A stretch of DNA of 64,000 nucleotides from Perlucidibaca piscinae DSM 21586. Lineage in GTDB: Bacteria > Pseudomonadota > Gammaproteobacteria > Pseudomonadales > Moraxellaceae. The notes under the pieces were generated by a model, which worked only from the letters and a program-made list of their open reading frames with translations, ran no database searches and was not told the DNA's origin. The position numbers and the translations under genes are program-made. Of the stretch, positions 8,796 to 19,064 are shown piece after piece. Within the stretch, counting starts at the first letter, position 1, and each line of letters begins with the position of its first letter. The stretch covers positions 1-64,000 of the forward strand of contig NZ_ATUE01000005.1 in NCBI RefSeq assembly GCF_000420045.1. Reading direction: 5' to 3'.

Positions 8796-9269
8796 TCAGC
8801 GCTGGGTCCAGCGACGCAAGGACAAGAGGACGGTCGGCCAGACCAGGGCGCTGGCCAGCACCGGAAGCAGGTGCAGAGACGCCGGCGGCGAGGTGTCGAC
8901 CAGACCCAGCAAGGTCAGCGTGATCAGCCGGCTGACCAGCACCAGGAACAGGATCAGCGCCGTGGTCTGGCGCACGGAGAAGATGCCTGCCCAGCGCTGC
9001 GTCATGCGCGCCAGTGCCACCACCGCGATCAGCGCCATGCCGTGAATGCCCAGCGGCGTGGCGAGCAGGATGTCGAGCAGCACGCCCAGCACCACGGCCG
9101 TCCATACGCCGACCCACATCGGCGCATGCATGACCCAGAACACCAGCACCAGCGTGACCCAGTCCGGCCGCCACGGCGCAAGCTCGGGCGGCAACGGCAC
9201 GATGGCCAGCAGGAAGGCCGCGATGAAGCTGAGTACCAGCGGCAGGAACGGACTACGGCGACGGGACAT
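8796..9269 (-). CDS. mreD: Rod shape-determining protein MreD
   Basis: MreD is an inner-membrane partner of MreC in the rod complex. The start chosen is ATG at 9269, giving 157 residues. A longer frame begins at 9452 but its extra N-terminus is arginine/proline-rich and lies inside mreC. The sequence shows five hydrophobic segments, beginning with PLVLSFIAAFLLAIVPL and including the conserved PDWVTLVLVFWVMHAP. It overlaps the mreC end by 17 bp and is followed 3 bp later by maf, so it should be co-transcribed. Confidence 0.92.
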   Translation of the reverse strand: MSRRRSPFLPLVLSFIAAFLLAIVPLPPELAPWRPDWVTLVLVFWVMHAPMWVGVWTAVVLGVLLDILLATPLGIHGMALIAVVALARMTQRWAGIFSVRQTTALILFLVLVSRLITLTLLGLVDTSPPASLHLLPVLASALVWPTVLLSLRRWTQR

Positions 9270-10476
9270 GACGTGTCTCAGGAACAGCAGGGGCGACAGG
9301 TGGCTTGGCAGCCGGCAGGTTCGGCGCACGCGCAGCAGGCTGGGCAGTCGGTGCAGCCCGCACGGCCGGCGCCGGGGCGGAAGCAGGCCGGACAGCGGCC
9401 GAGGCGGTGGTCGTGGCGGCAGGGGTCGGGACGGCATGGGCCGGGGCTGCAACCGTGGCTGGCGTTGCCACGGCGCTGGCCGCAGCAGGCGTGGTGGCTG
9501 GCGTTGCCGCGCCGGCTTGAGCGGGCATCACGCCAGCGGATATCTGCGAGGCAGGCGCTGCGCCTGTCGCCGGCAGCGCGTCCGCCGGGGCGGCTTCGTC
9601 ACCCGGCCCCATGCGCAGCGGCTGATCCACCGTGGCTGGCGCAAATGCCTGCGGGCGCTCGAACAGGGCCAGCACGTAGCGACTGCGATCCAGCGCGGCA
9701 ATCGGACTGGCACTGATTTCGAGGAATTGTTCCCCGCCGCGATGGCGGATCTCGGTGACGCGCCCGACCGGGTACCCGGCCGGGAAGTCCTGGCCGAGAC
9801 CGGAGGTCACCAGAAGATCGCCGCGCTTGATGTCGGACTTGACTGGCACATACTGCAGGCGCAGATCGGCGGCATCGCCGGTACCGCTGAGGATGGCCCG
9901 CATGCCGTTGCGGTTGATGCGCACCGGCACCGAATGCTGACGGTCACTGACCAGCATCAGGCGGGCCGTGTGCTGGCCGAGCTGAACCACGCGGCCGAGC
10001 ACGCCACGCGCATCCAGTACCGGCTGCCCGAGGTAGAGCCCGTCACGCGCGCCCTGGTTGATGAGCAGGACATGGCGGCTGGGATCGGGATCGATGCCGA
10101 TGACTTCGGCAACCAGCACCTTGCTCTCCAGACGCTGGGCAGCCTGCATGAGACCGCGCAGACGCGCATTGTCGCTGGCCAGATAGGACAGCTTCTGCAC
10201 GTTCGCCGACAGCATCAGGTTCTGCTGACGCAGGCGCTCGTTGTCGGCGCGCAGCTGGGAGCCGAAGCGCAGGCTGTCACTGAGTTCGTCCCAGAGCTTG
10301 CCGGGCCAGGCAATGACCATGAAGACCGGCTCAAACAGGCTGTAGACGGCGGTGCGCATGGCCGCGGCCGGCGCCATGCGCTGGGCGTCGGCGACCAGCA
10401 GGACCAGCATCAGGGCCATCGCGGCAAACAGGTGCAGGGCCTCGCCCCGGCCACGCAAGAAAAGCGATTCGTTAAT
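9253..10476 (-). CDS. mreC: Rod shape-determining protein MreC, probable AUU start
   Basis: MreC is a periplasmic scaffold linking MreB to PBP2/RodA. The sequence has an N-terminal membrane helix, a coiled coil (about residues 70-115), the double beta-barrel core, and a C-terminal tail of more than 100 residues almost entirely Ala, Pro, Thr and Val. No ATG or GTG opens the frame. TTG at 10458 has no ribosome site. ATT at 10476 lies 5 nt after a strong GGGGGTG, and INESLFLRG then matches the expected MKPIFSRG-like N-terminus. The start is therefore placed at 10476, with 10458 as the alternative. An in-frame TAA lies farther upstream. Confidence 0.85.
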   Translation of the reverse strand: MNESLFLRGRGEALHLFAAMALMLVLLVADAQRMAPAAAMRTAVYSLFEPVFMVIAWPGKLWDELSDSLRFGSQLRADNERLRQQNLMLSANVQKLSYLASDNARLRGLMQAAQRLESKVLVAEVIGIDPDPSRHVLLINQGARDGLYLGQPVLDARGVLGRVVQLGQHTARLMLVSDRQHSVPVRINRNGMRAILSGTGDAADLRLQYVPVKSDIKRGDLLVTSGLGQDFPAGYPVGRVTEIRHRGGEQFLEISASPIAALDRSRYVLALFERPQAFAPATVDQPLRMGPGDEAAPADALPATGAAPASQISAGVMPAQAGAATPATTPAAASAVATPATVAAPAHAVPTPAATTTASAAVRPASAPAPAVRAAPTAQPAARAPNLPAAKPPVAPAVPETRHVPSP

Positions 10477-10556
10477 GGTGACACCCCCGCAAAAGTCGCC
10501 CTGTGTTTATACACCGGGGCGGCTGCCGTAACGACGGCCAGCCTGCTGTGCACACG

Positions 10557-10584
10557 AAAAAAAGCCGGCGATTGCCGGCTTTTT
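10557..10584 (-). terminator. Rho-independent terminator of mreB
   Basis: On the minus strand the GC-rich stem GCCGGC-AATC-GCCGGC is flanked by five A and followed by seven or more T, which is a textbook terminator. It sits 15 bp after the mreB stop, so most mreB transcripts should end before mreC. A T-tract on the other side also permits plus-strand function. Confidence 0.9.
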
Positions 10585-10598
10585 CCACACCGCCAGGA

Positions 10599-11639
<1,041 letters not shown>

Positions 11640-11725
11640 GGGAGACATCCGAATGGTGGAACGCGTCGGGCATGACGCAGACAGAGCCCGCGGAGTTGAC
11701 ATGAGACCCCGCTTTTGTGGGCGCT

Positions 11726-11754
11726 AGGTTAATCAAAAGGTCCATTTCGGACAA
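11726..11754 (-). promoter_or_regulatory. candidate sigma-70 promoter for mreB
   Basis: On the minus strand TTGTCC and TAACCT are separated by 17 bp, about 90 bp upstream of the mreB start in the mreB/gatC divergent gap (11640-11839). The hexamers match consensus only moderately. No clear plus-strand promoter for gatC was recognised, although a GGGCG/CGCCC hairpin lies in its leader near 11799-11813. Confidence 0.35.
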
Positions 11755-11839
11755 GTTAAGTTCTGTGATAAGTTGCTTGGTTTCCCCCTGTCACACCCGG
11801 GCGCTGGCCGCCCACGCCGTCTGCTTCGGAGCACTTTTC

Positions 11840-12127
11840 ATGGCATTGACCGCCGATCAGGTCGGACGCATCGCGCATCTCGCACGCCTGCAGCTTCCCG
11901 CCGGGGAGCAGGCCCGCGTCACCGACAGCCTCAACAACATTCTCGGTCTCATCGATCAGCTGCAGGCCGCGGACACCACCGGCATCGCGCCCATGGCGCA
12001 TCCGGTGGACGCCGTGCAGCCCCTGCGCGCCGACGAGGTCAGCGAAACCGACCACCGTGACGCCTACCAGCGCATCGCTCCGGCCGTGCAGGACGGCTGC
12101 TACCTCGTGCCACGCGTCGTCGAATAA
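11840..12127 (+). CDS. gatC: Aspartyl/glutamyl-tRNA amidotransferase subunit C
   Basis: GatC stabilises GatA in the complex that converts misacylated Asp-tRNA-Asn and/or Glu-tRNA-Gln to the correct amide. The ATG at 11840 gives 95 residues with the family pattern of an N-terminal helical pair (VGRIAHLARLQL) and the C-terminal segment around LRADEVSETDHRD. The frame is open farther upstream, but the extension is not conserved-looking. gatA follows 12 bp later. Confidence 0.94.
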   Translation: MALTADQVGRIAHLARLQLPAGEQARVTDSLNNILGLIDQLQAADTTGIAPMAHPVDAVQPLRADEVSETDHRDAYQRIAPAVQDGCYLVPRVVE

Positions 12128-12139
12128 CAGGAAGCCATC

Positions 12140-13627
<1,488 letters not shown>

Positions 13628-13640
13628 GGAAGACCGAGAA

Positions 13641-15110
13641 ATGACCTGGGAAGTTGTCATCGGGCTGGAAGTGCATGTCCAGCTCAACACCCGTTCGAAG
13701 ATCTTTTCCGGCAGCGCCACCACCTTCGGCGCCGAGCCCAACACGCAGGCCAGCCTGATCGATCTCGGCATGCCGGGCGTGCTGCCGGTGCTCAATGCCG
13801 AGGCCGTCCGTCATGCCATCCGCTTCGGCCTCGGCATCGAGGCCGACATCGGCCGTCACTCGGTGTTCGCGCGCAAGAACTACTTCTACCCCGACCTGCC
13901 CAAGGGCTACCAGATCTCGCAGATGGACCATCCCATCGTGGGCAAGGGTCACATCGACATCACGCTCGATGACGGCACGGTGAAGCGCATCGGCATCACC
14001 CGCGCGCATCTCGAGGAGGACGCCGGCAAGTCGCTGCACGAGGACTTCTCGGGCATGACCGGCATCGACCTCAATCGCGCCGGCACGCCGCTGCTGGAAA
14101 TCGTTTCCGAGCCCGACATGCGCTCGGCCAAGGAAGCCGTGGCCTATGCCAAGGCCATCCACGCGCTGATCCGCTACCTCGACATCTCCGACGGCAACAT
14201 GGCCGAAGGCTCGATGCGCTGCGACTGCAACGTGTCGATCCGCCGACCCGGCCAGCCCTTCGGCACCCGCCGCGAAATCAAGAACGTGAACTCGTTCAAG
14301 TTCATCGAGAAGGCCATCCAGTCGGAAATCGCCTGGCAGATCGACGAGCTCGAATCGGGCCGCGCCATCACGCAGGCGACCGTGCTCTACGACGTCGCGA
14401 AGAACGAGACGCGCGCCATGCGCAGCAAGGAAGAAGCCAACGACTACCGCTACTTCCCCGACCCGGACCTGCTGCCGGTGGTAGTGGATGACGCCACGCT
14501 GGACGAGATCCGCGCCAGCCTGCCCGAACTGCCGGCCGCCAAGCGCCAGCGCTTCGAGAACGAGCTCGGCCTGTCCGCCTATGATGCCGGCGTGCTGGTC
14601 GCCAGCCGCGACCTCGCTGACTTCTTCGAGGGCACCCTGGCCGCGATTGGCGGGGCGGCAGCTGGTGGTGCCGCGGCGGCCAAGCCGGCTGCGAACTGGG
14701 TCACCGTGGAGCTGCTGGCCGCGCTCAACCGCTCGGAGCTCGACATCACTCAGTCACCGGTGTCGCCGGAGCAGCTCGGCGGACTGATCCGGCGCATCCT
14801 CGACAACACCATCTCCGGCAAGATCGCCAAGCAGGTGTTCGCCGCGCTGATGGCCGGTGAAGGCGCCAGCGCCGACGAGATCATCGAGAAGCAGGGTCTG
14901 AAGCAGGAAACCGATACCGGTGCCATCGAGGCCGTGCTGCAGGAGGTGATCGCCGCCAATGCCGCCCAGGTCGAGCAGTACCGTGCCTCGGACGAGGCCA
15001 AGCAGGCCAAGCTGTTCGGCTTCTTCGTCGGCCAGGCCATGAAGGCCTCGCGCGGCAAGGCCAACCCGGCCGTGGTCAACGAGCTGCTGAAGAAGCTGCT
15101 GGCGGGCTGA
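13641..15110 (+). CDS. gatB: Aspartyl/glutamyl-tRNA amidotransferase subunit B
   Basis: GatB activates the misacylated tRNA carboxylate by phosphorylation and transfers ammonia to it. The start at ATG 13641 gives 489 residues beginning MTWEVVIGLEVHVQLNT, the conserved GatB opening. The segments PDLPKGYQISQMD and EGSMRCDCN are present, with the YqeY-like tail domain at the C-terminus (residues about 340-489). A slightly Ala/Gly-rich insert occurs near residue 340. The complex suggests that this organism makes Asn-tRNA and/or Gln-tRNA indirectly. Confidence 0.97.
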   Translation: MTWEVVIGLEVHVQLNTRSKIFSGSATTFGAEPNTQASLIDLGMPGVLPVLNAEAVRHAIRFGLGIEADIGRHSVFARKNYFYPDLPKGYQISQMDHPIVGKGHIDITLDDGTVKRIGITRAHLEEDAGKSLHEDFSGMTGIDLNRAGTPLLEIVSEPDMRSAKEAVAYAKAIHALIRYLDISDGNMAEGSMRCDCNVSIRRPGQPFGTRREIKNVNSFKFIEKAIQSEIAWQIDELESGRAITQATVLYDVAKNETRAMRSKEEANDYRYFPDPDLLPVVVDDATLDEIRASLPELPAAKRQRFENELGLSAYDAGVLVASRDLADFFEGTLAAIGGAAAGGAAAAKPAANWVTVELLAALNRSELDITQSPVSPEQLGGLIRRILDNTISGKIAKQVFAALMAGEGASADEIIEKQGLKQETDTGAIEAVLQEVIAANAAQVEQYRASDEAKQAKLFGFFVGQAMKASRGKANPAVVNELLKKLLAG

Positions 15111-15121
15111 CGCCAGCGCTG

Positions 15122-15149
15122 TTGACTACGCAGTCACTCTGGCTATAGT
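15122..15149 (+). promoter_or_regulatory. sigma-70 promoter of the hydrolase/oxidoreductase pair
   Basis: TTGACT (15122-15127) and TATAGT (15144-15149) are separated by 16 bp. Each hexamer matches consensus at five of six positions. Transcription would begin near 15156, about 26 nt before the start codon at 15182. It lies just after gatB, so the next two genes form their own unit. Confidence 0.75.
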
Positions 15150-15180
15150 CGGGACCGGTCCACTGACAGGAATCCCGACT
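15123..15180 (+). repeat. nested inverted repeats over the promoter at 15122
   Basis: Three perfect palindromes crowd this short gap. TGACT-N4-AGTCA (15123-15136) overlaps the -35 and spacer. GGACCGGTCC (15152-15161) covers the start point. AGTCGGGA (15147-15154) pairs with TCCCGACT (15173-15180) around the leader. They could be operators for a repressor, but no regulator gene is adjacent. Confidence 0.5.
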
Positions 15181-15181
15181 G

Positions 15182-15955
15182 ATGAGCTGGCATTGTCTTG
15201 AACGCGGTCATGGCCGCCCGCTGGTGCTGCTGCATGGCATCGGCATGTCGCATACCGCGTGGTCGCCGGTGATCGAGCGGCTGGCGGAACAGCGCCGGGT
15301 GCTGGCGTTTGACATCCCCGGCTTCGGCCGCACGCCGCCGCTGACCGGTCAGGCGTCGCTGTCACGCCTGCTTGACGGCCTGCGTGACAGCCTGGCCGCT
15401 CATGGCATCCATGAGCCGGTGGCCATTGCCGGCAACTCCATGGGCGGCTGGCTGACCCTGGCGGCCGCCAGGGCCGGTCTGGCCAGCAGCGTCGCGGCAA
15501 TCTCCCCGGCCGGGCTGTGCCCGTCCGATGCCGTGCCGGCGCATATCGCGCCCATCTTTGACATCACGCGCTGGTCGGTCAGGAATCTGCCCGGCCTGTC
15601 CAAGGCCCTGCTCTCGATCGCGCCCGTGCGCTCGCTGGCGCTGGCGGTTCCGGTCTCGGTGCGCGGCCATCGCATTCCGGCCGAGGCCACCAGCGGCTTC
15701 GTCGATGACATGCGCAACGCGCCCGGCTTCGACACCACCTACAACCTGATCGATGAAGTCGACGGGCTCGATGCCGTGACCATTCCGATGTCCATCGCCT
15801 TTGGCCGCAACGACTGGATCCTGACCGGACCGATGCGCTCGCGCAGCCTGCTGCCAGCACAGGCGCGCTGGCTGGAACCGCGCGGCTGGGGCCATGTGCC
15901 GATGTGGGATGACCCGCAAGGCGTGGCCGACTTCATTCTCGACAGCACGGCCTGA
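15182..15955 (+). CDS. Alpha/beta-hydrolase fold protein
   Basis: A 257-residue hydrolase of the esterase/haloperoxidase-like branch. The oxyanion region LLHGIG (residues 16-21) is followed by the nucleophile elbow GNSMGG with Ser86. The likely acid is Asp211 (FGRNDW) and the base is His238 (GWGHVPMWD). A short lid domain lies between residues 120 and 190. No signal peptide is present, so it is cytoplasmic. It is co-transcribed with the oxidoreductase 8 bp downstream. The substrate cannot be inferred; ester or C-C bond cleavage of small molecules is possible. Confidence 0.85.
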   Translation: MSWHCLERGHGRPLVLLHGIGMSHTAWSPVIERLAEQRRVLAFDIPGFGRTPPLTGQASLSRLLDGLRDSLAAHGIHEPVAIAGNSMGGWLTLAAARAGLASSVAAISPAGLCPSDAVPAHIAPIFDITRWSVRNLPGLSKALLSIAPVRSLALAVPVSVRGHRIPAEATSGFVDDMRNAPGFDTTYNLIDEVDGLDAVTIPMSIAFGRNDWILTGPMRSRSLLPAQARWLEPRGWGHVPMWDDPQGVADFILDSTA

Positions 15956-15963
15956 ACGCCCCC

Positions 15964-16968
15964 ATGAAGGCTGTCGGCTTCCTGCGCTGCGCCGAACTGT
16001 CCGAACCGGATGCCCTGCTCGACCTCGAGCTTCCGGAACCGGTGCCCGGTCCTGGTGATCTCCTGGTGGCCGTCGAGGCTGTCGGCATGAACCCGCTGGA
16101 CACCAAGGTACGCCGCCTGCAGCCCCCCGCCGAGGGCCAGGCTCGCGTGCTGGGCTGGGATGTCGCCGGCACGGTGCTGGCCACGGGCCCGGCGGTTGAC
16201 GGCTTCCAGCCCGGAGACCGGGTCTGGTATGCCGGCGCCCTGCATCGGGCGGGCGCGGCCAGCGAGCGCCATGTCGTTGATCATCGTCTGGTGTCACGAC
16301 GCCCCGCCAGCTGGGACGCCGCACAGTGTGCCGCCCTGCCGCTGACCGCCATCACGGCCTGGGAACTGCTCTTCGACCGGCTCGGCGTCACCGCGACCAG
16401 CACGGGAGCGCTGCTGGTCACCGGAGCCGCCGGCGGAGTGGGCTCGATGCTGATTCAGCTCGCGCGTGCGCTCACGGGGCTGACCGTGGTGGCCACGGCA
16501 TCACGGCCGGAAACCCGGGACTGGGCATCGGGCTTGGGAGCTCACCATGTCATCGATCATCACGAGGATCTGCTGGCTGCCTGGCAGGCACTGGGACTGG
16601 GCGAAGCCCCCTGGGTGGCCAGCCTGACCGCCACCGACCGGCATGCGCCGGCCCTGTCCGCACTGATGGCACCGCAGGGCCGGCTGGCCCTGATAGACGA
16701 TCCGCAGCAGCTGGACATCCGCCTGTTCAAGCGCAAGAGCATTTCGCTGCACTGGGAGTACATGTTCACGCGCAGCCTGTTTGACACCACCGACGTGGCA
16801 CGTCAGGGCGCCATTCTTGCCGAGGTCGCGGCACTGGCCGAGGCCGGTCGCCTGCGCAGCACCTTGCACACGCGGGGCGGCCCGATCACGGCCAACGCCA
16901 TGCGGGCCGCGCAGGCCTGCCTGGAGCGCGGCGAGGCCATCGGCAAGATCGTGCTCGCCGGTTTCTAG
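15964..16968 (+). CDS. MDR-family zinc-free alcohol dehydrogenase / quinone oxidoreductase
   Basis: This 334-residue medium-chain reductase has an N-terminal GroES-like domain (MNPLDTKVR near residue 45; GWDVAGTV near 64) and a Rossmann domain with the NADPH loop VTGAAGGVGSM near residue 155. The catalytic and structural zinc Cys residues of classical alcohol dehydrogenases are absent. It resembles the family described as zinc-binding alcohol dehydrogenase family 1, which in practice are quinone or enone reductases. It follows the hydrolase closely and converges on the ABC1-kinase gene with a 24-bp gap and no evident terminator. Confidence 0.85.
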   Translation: MKAVGFLRCAELSEPDALLDLELPEPVPGPGDLLVAVEAVGMNPLDTKVRRLQPPAEGQARVLGWDVAGTVLATGPAVDGFQPGDRVWYAGALHRAGAASERHVVDHRLVSRRPASWDAAQCAALPLTAITAWELLFDRLGVTATSTGALLVTGAAGGVGSMLIQLARALTGLTVVATASRPETRDWASGLGAHHVIDHHEDLLAAWQALGLGEAPWVASLTATDRHAPALSALMAPQGRLALIDDPQQLDIRLFKRKSISLHWEYMFTRSLFDTTDVARQGAILAEVAALAEAGRLRSTLHTRGGPITANAMRAAQACLERGEAIGKIVLAGF

Positions 16969-16992
16969 CACGCACGACGCAGACGCAGCGAC

Positions 16993-18300
16993 TCAGTGCA
17001 GACGGCGCGGCTTGCTCTCCGGCAGGGCCAGCAGCTCGATGCGGTCGTCGTCGAACACGTTCATGTCCGGAGCAAGGATGCGGATGTAGCGGTCGAAATA
17101 CAGCATCTGCTTGAGCAGCAGCGCGAAGGCGCGCGGGAAGCGGATGCCGTGGCGCTCGCCGACCGCGACGATGTCGAGCATGAGCTTGTTGATCTCGTTG
17201 TCGTTGGCCATGGCATTGAGCACCGACTCCGGATCCACATGCGTGGCAGCGCCGTAGATGGTTTCCAGGTCACGAGCCAGATCGGCCTTGTTGACCGTGC
17301 GCCGGGTCATGCCGATCACCGACATGCTCTCGGCCATCTTCTCGAAGTCGCTCTCGCCCAGGGACTCGATGAAGGCCATGGTGGCGGCCCAGGTGTCCGG
17401 CGCGATGCGGCCTACGATGCCGAAGTCGATGAAGCCGAGGCGGCCGTCGGTGAGCACCATCAAGTTGCCGGCGTGCAGGTCGGCATGGAAGCTCTCGCAC
17501 ATCATCAGGCTGGAGAACCAGGTGTTGAGTGCGGTCACCAGCGTGCCGGCAGGGTCACGGGTGTACTTGCGGATGGTCTCGAGGTCGGTCAGCGGCACGC
17601 CGTGGAAACGCTCCATGGTCAGCACGCGCAGGCTGGACGCCTCCGGATAGATGCGCGGCGCAGCGGCCTGGGTGTTGCCGGTCTTTTCCAGGAAGGCGCG
17701 GAACTGCTCGACGTTGCGGGCCTCCTTGTAGAAGTCCACCTCTTCCATCATGCAGGCCTGGATCTCGCTGACGATGCCCGACAGCGAGGCAAACTTGAGC
17801 TTGGGCATGCTGCGCTCGAGCAGCACGGCGGTCACGTAGAGAAAGTTCAGGTCGGTGAGCAGGGTGTTCTCGACGCCCGGCTTCTGGATCTTGATCACCA
17901 CGTCCTCGCCGGTGAGCAGACGCGCGGCATGCACCTGGGCAATGGAGGCCGAGGCCAGGGGCTTCTCGTCGATGCTGGCGAACACTTCCTGCCAGGGACG
18001 CTGCAGCTCGCTTTCAAGCACCTGCTTCATGATCGCGAAGGACAGCGGCTCGGTCTTGTCCAGGCAGTACTGGAACTCCTCGACGTACTCGGCCGGGAAC
18101 AGCGACGGCGAACTGGCCACGAACTGGCCGAGCTTGACGTAGGTGGCACCGAGCTGCTCGAAGGTCTGGCGCAGCAGACGCGGCACCGGCGGCCGGTCGC
18201 CGGCGGCCCAGGCCATGCCGGTACGTGCCAGCACCGAGGTGGTCTGGCCGATGCGAAGCAGGCCCTTGAGGGCATTGCCCCAGTTCGCGTAATGATTCAT
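16993..18300 (-). CDS. ABC1/UbiB-family atypical kinase (AarF/ADCK-like)
   Basis: A 435-residue ABC1 (UbiB-like) protein. The hallmark KxGQ motif reads YVKLGQFVASS, the Ala-rich loop region ASASIAQVHAA replaces a P-loop, the ATP-binding Lys is in VVIKIQKPGV, and the catalytic and metal-binding motifs are HADLHAGNL and IDFGIVGR. Family members act in ubiquinone biosynthesis or lipid metabolism as ATPases. It is not next to ubiE/ubiJ and lacks the long UbiB C-terminal membrane helices, so it may be an extra paralogue rather than UbiB itself. The ATG at 18300 overlaps the moeB-like stop (ATGA). A longer start at 18327 is possible. Confidence 0.88.
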   Translation of the reverse strand: MNHYANWGNALKGLLRIGQTTSVLARTGMAWAAGDRPPVPRLLRQTFEQLGATYVKLGQFVASSPSLFPAEYVEEFQYCLDKTEPLSFAIMKQVLESELQRPWQEVFASIDEKPLASASIAQVHAARLLTGEDVVIKIQKPGVENTLLTDLNFLYVTAVLLERSMPKLKFASLSGIVSEIQACMMEEVDFYKEARNVEQFRAFLEKTGNTQAAAPRIYPEASSLRVLTMERFHGVPLTDLETIRKYTRDPAGTLVTALNTWFSSLMMCESFHADLHAGNLMVLTDGRLGFIDFGIVGRIAPDTWAATMAFIESLGESDFEKMAESMSVIGMTRRTVNKADLARDLETIYGAATHVDPESVLNAMANDNEINKLMLDIVAVGERHGIRFPRAFALLLKQMLYFDRYIRILAPDMNVFDDDRIELLALPESKPRRLH

Positions 18301-19064
18301 GCCGAAATGACTCCCTGATTCCCACATACCGGACAGGCCGGATCCTGTGACGTGCGCACACGTCGAACACTGTTGTTGCTGCCCTGCCAGAGCAGCAGCT
18401 GCCCGCGCAGGGGCTCGCCGACCCCGGCCAGCAGCTTGAGCGCCTCCTGGGCCTGCCAGCTGCCCATCACCGCCACGGTCGACGCCATCACGCCCGCGTC
18501 GGCACAGGCCGGGGCATCCTCGTCTGCGGCCGGAAACACGCAGCGATAGCAGGCCGTGCCCGCAGCGCGCGCATCATAGACGGCGAGCTGACCATCCCAG
18601 CCCAGGGCCGCCGCCGACACCAGCGGAATGCGGGCCTGCCAGCACAGGCGCGCGACCTCGTCGCGGGTGGCGAAATTATCGCAGCAGTCCAGCACCAGAT
18701 CGACCTCGGGCAACCACCGTGCCAGCAGATCGGCATCGACCGGATGCGGCTCGCGCAGCAGCGTGACCAGCGGATTGATCGCGGCCAGCTTGTCGGCTGC
18801 CGAGTCGACCTTGAGGCGTCCGATGTCAGCCTCGTGATGCAGACACTGACGCTGCAGGTTGCTCAGCTCGACGATATCGAAATCGCACAGCACCAGGGTG
18901 CCGACCCCGGCCGCCGCCAGCGTCTGCGCGGCCGGACAGCCGAGGCCGCCCAGCCCCACGATCAGCACGCGGGCAGCGCGTACGCGCTCCTGGGCAGCGA
19001 TGTCCCAGCCCGGCAGCAGGATCTGGCGGCTGTAGCGCAGCAGTTCGGCATCAGTCAGCATCAT
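18297..19064 (-). CDS. moeB: HesA/MoeB/ThiF-family E1-like adenylyltransferase
   Basis: This 255-residue protein adenylates the C-terminal glycine of a ubiquitin-like sulfur carrier such as MoaD or ThiS. The nucleotide loop GLGGLGCPAAQ lies near residue 37, the SNLQRQ motif with the catalytic Arg near 70, the DNFATR motif near 130, and the zinc pairs CYRC and CPVC in the C-terminal half. The start at ATG ATG 19064 lies within the prmC end (14-bp overlap). The order prmC-moeB is common in gammaproteobacteria. Whether it serves molybdopterin or thiamine is not decided by sequence, although the molybdenum nitrate reductase in this window would need MoeB. Confidence 0.88.
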   Translation of the reverse strand: MMLTDAELLRYSRQILLPGWDIAAQERVRAARVLIVGLGGLGCPAAQTLAAAGVGTLVLCDFDIVELSNLQRQCLHHEADIGRLKVDSAADKLAAINPLVTLLREPHPVDADLLARWLPEVDLVLDCCDNFATRDEVARLCWQARIPLVSAAALGWDGQLAVYDARAAGTACYRCVFPAADEDAPACADAGVMASTVAVMGSWQAQEALKLLAGVGEPLRGQLLLWQGSNNSVRRVRTSQDPACPVCGNQGVISA

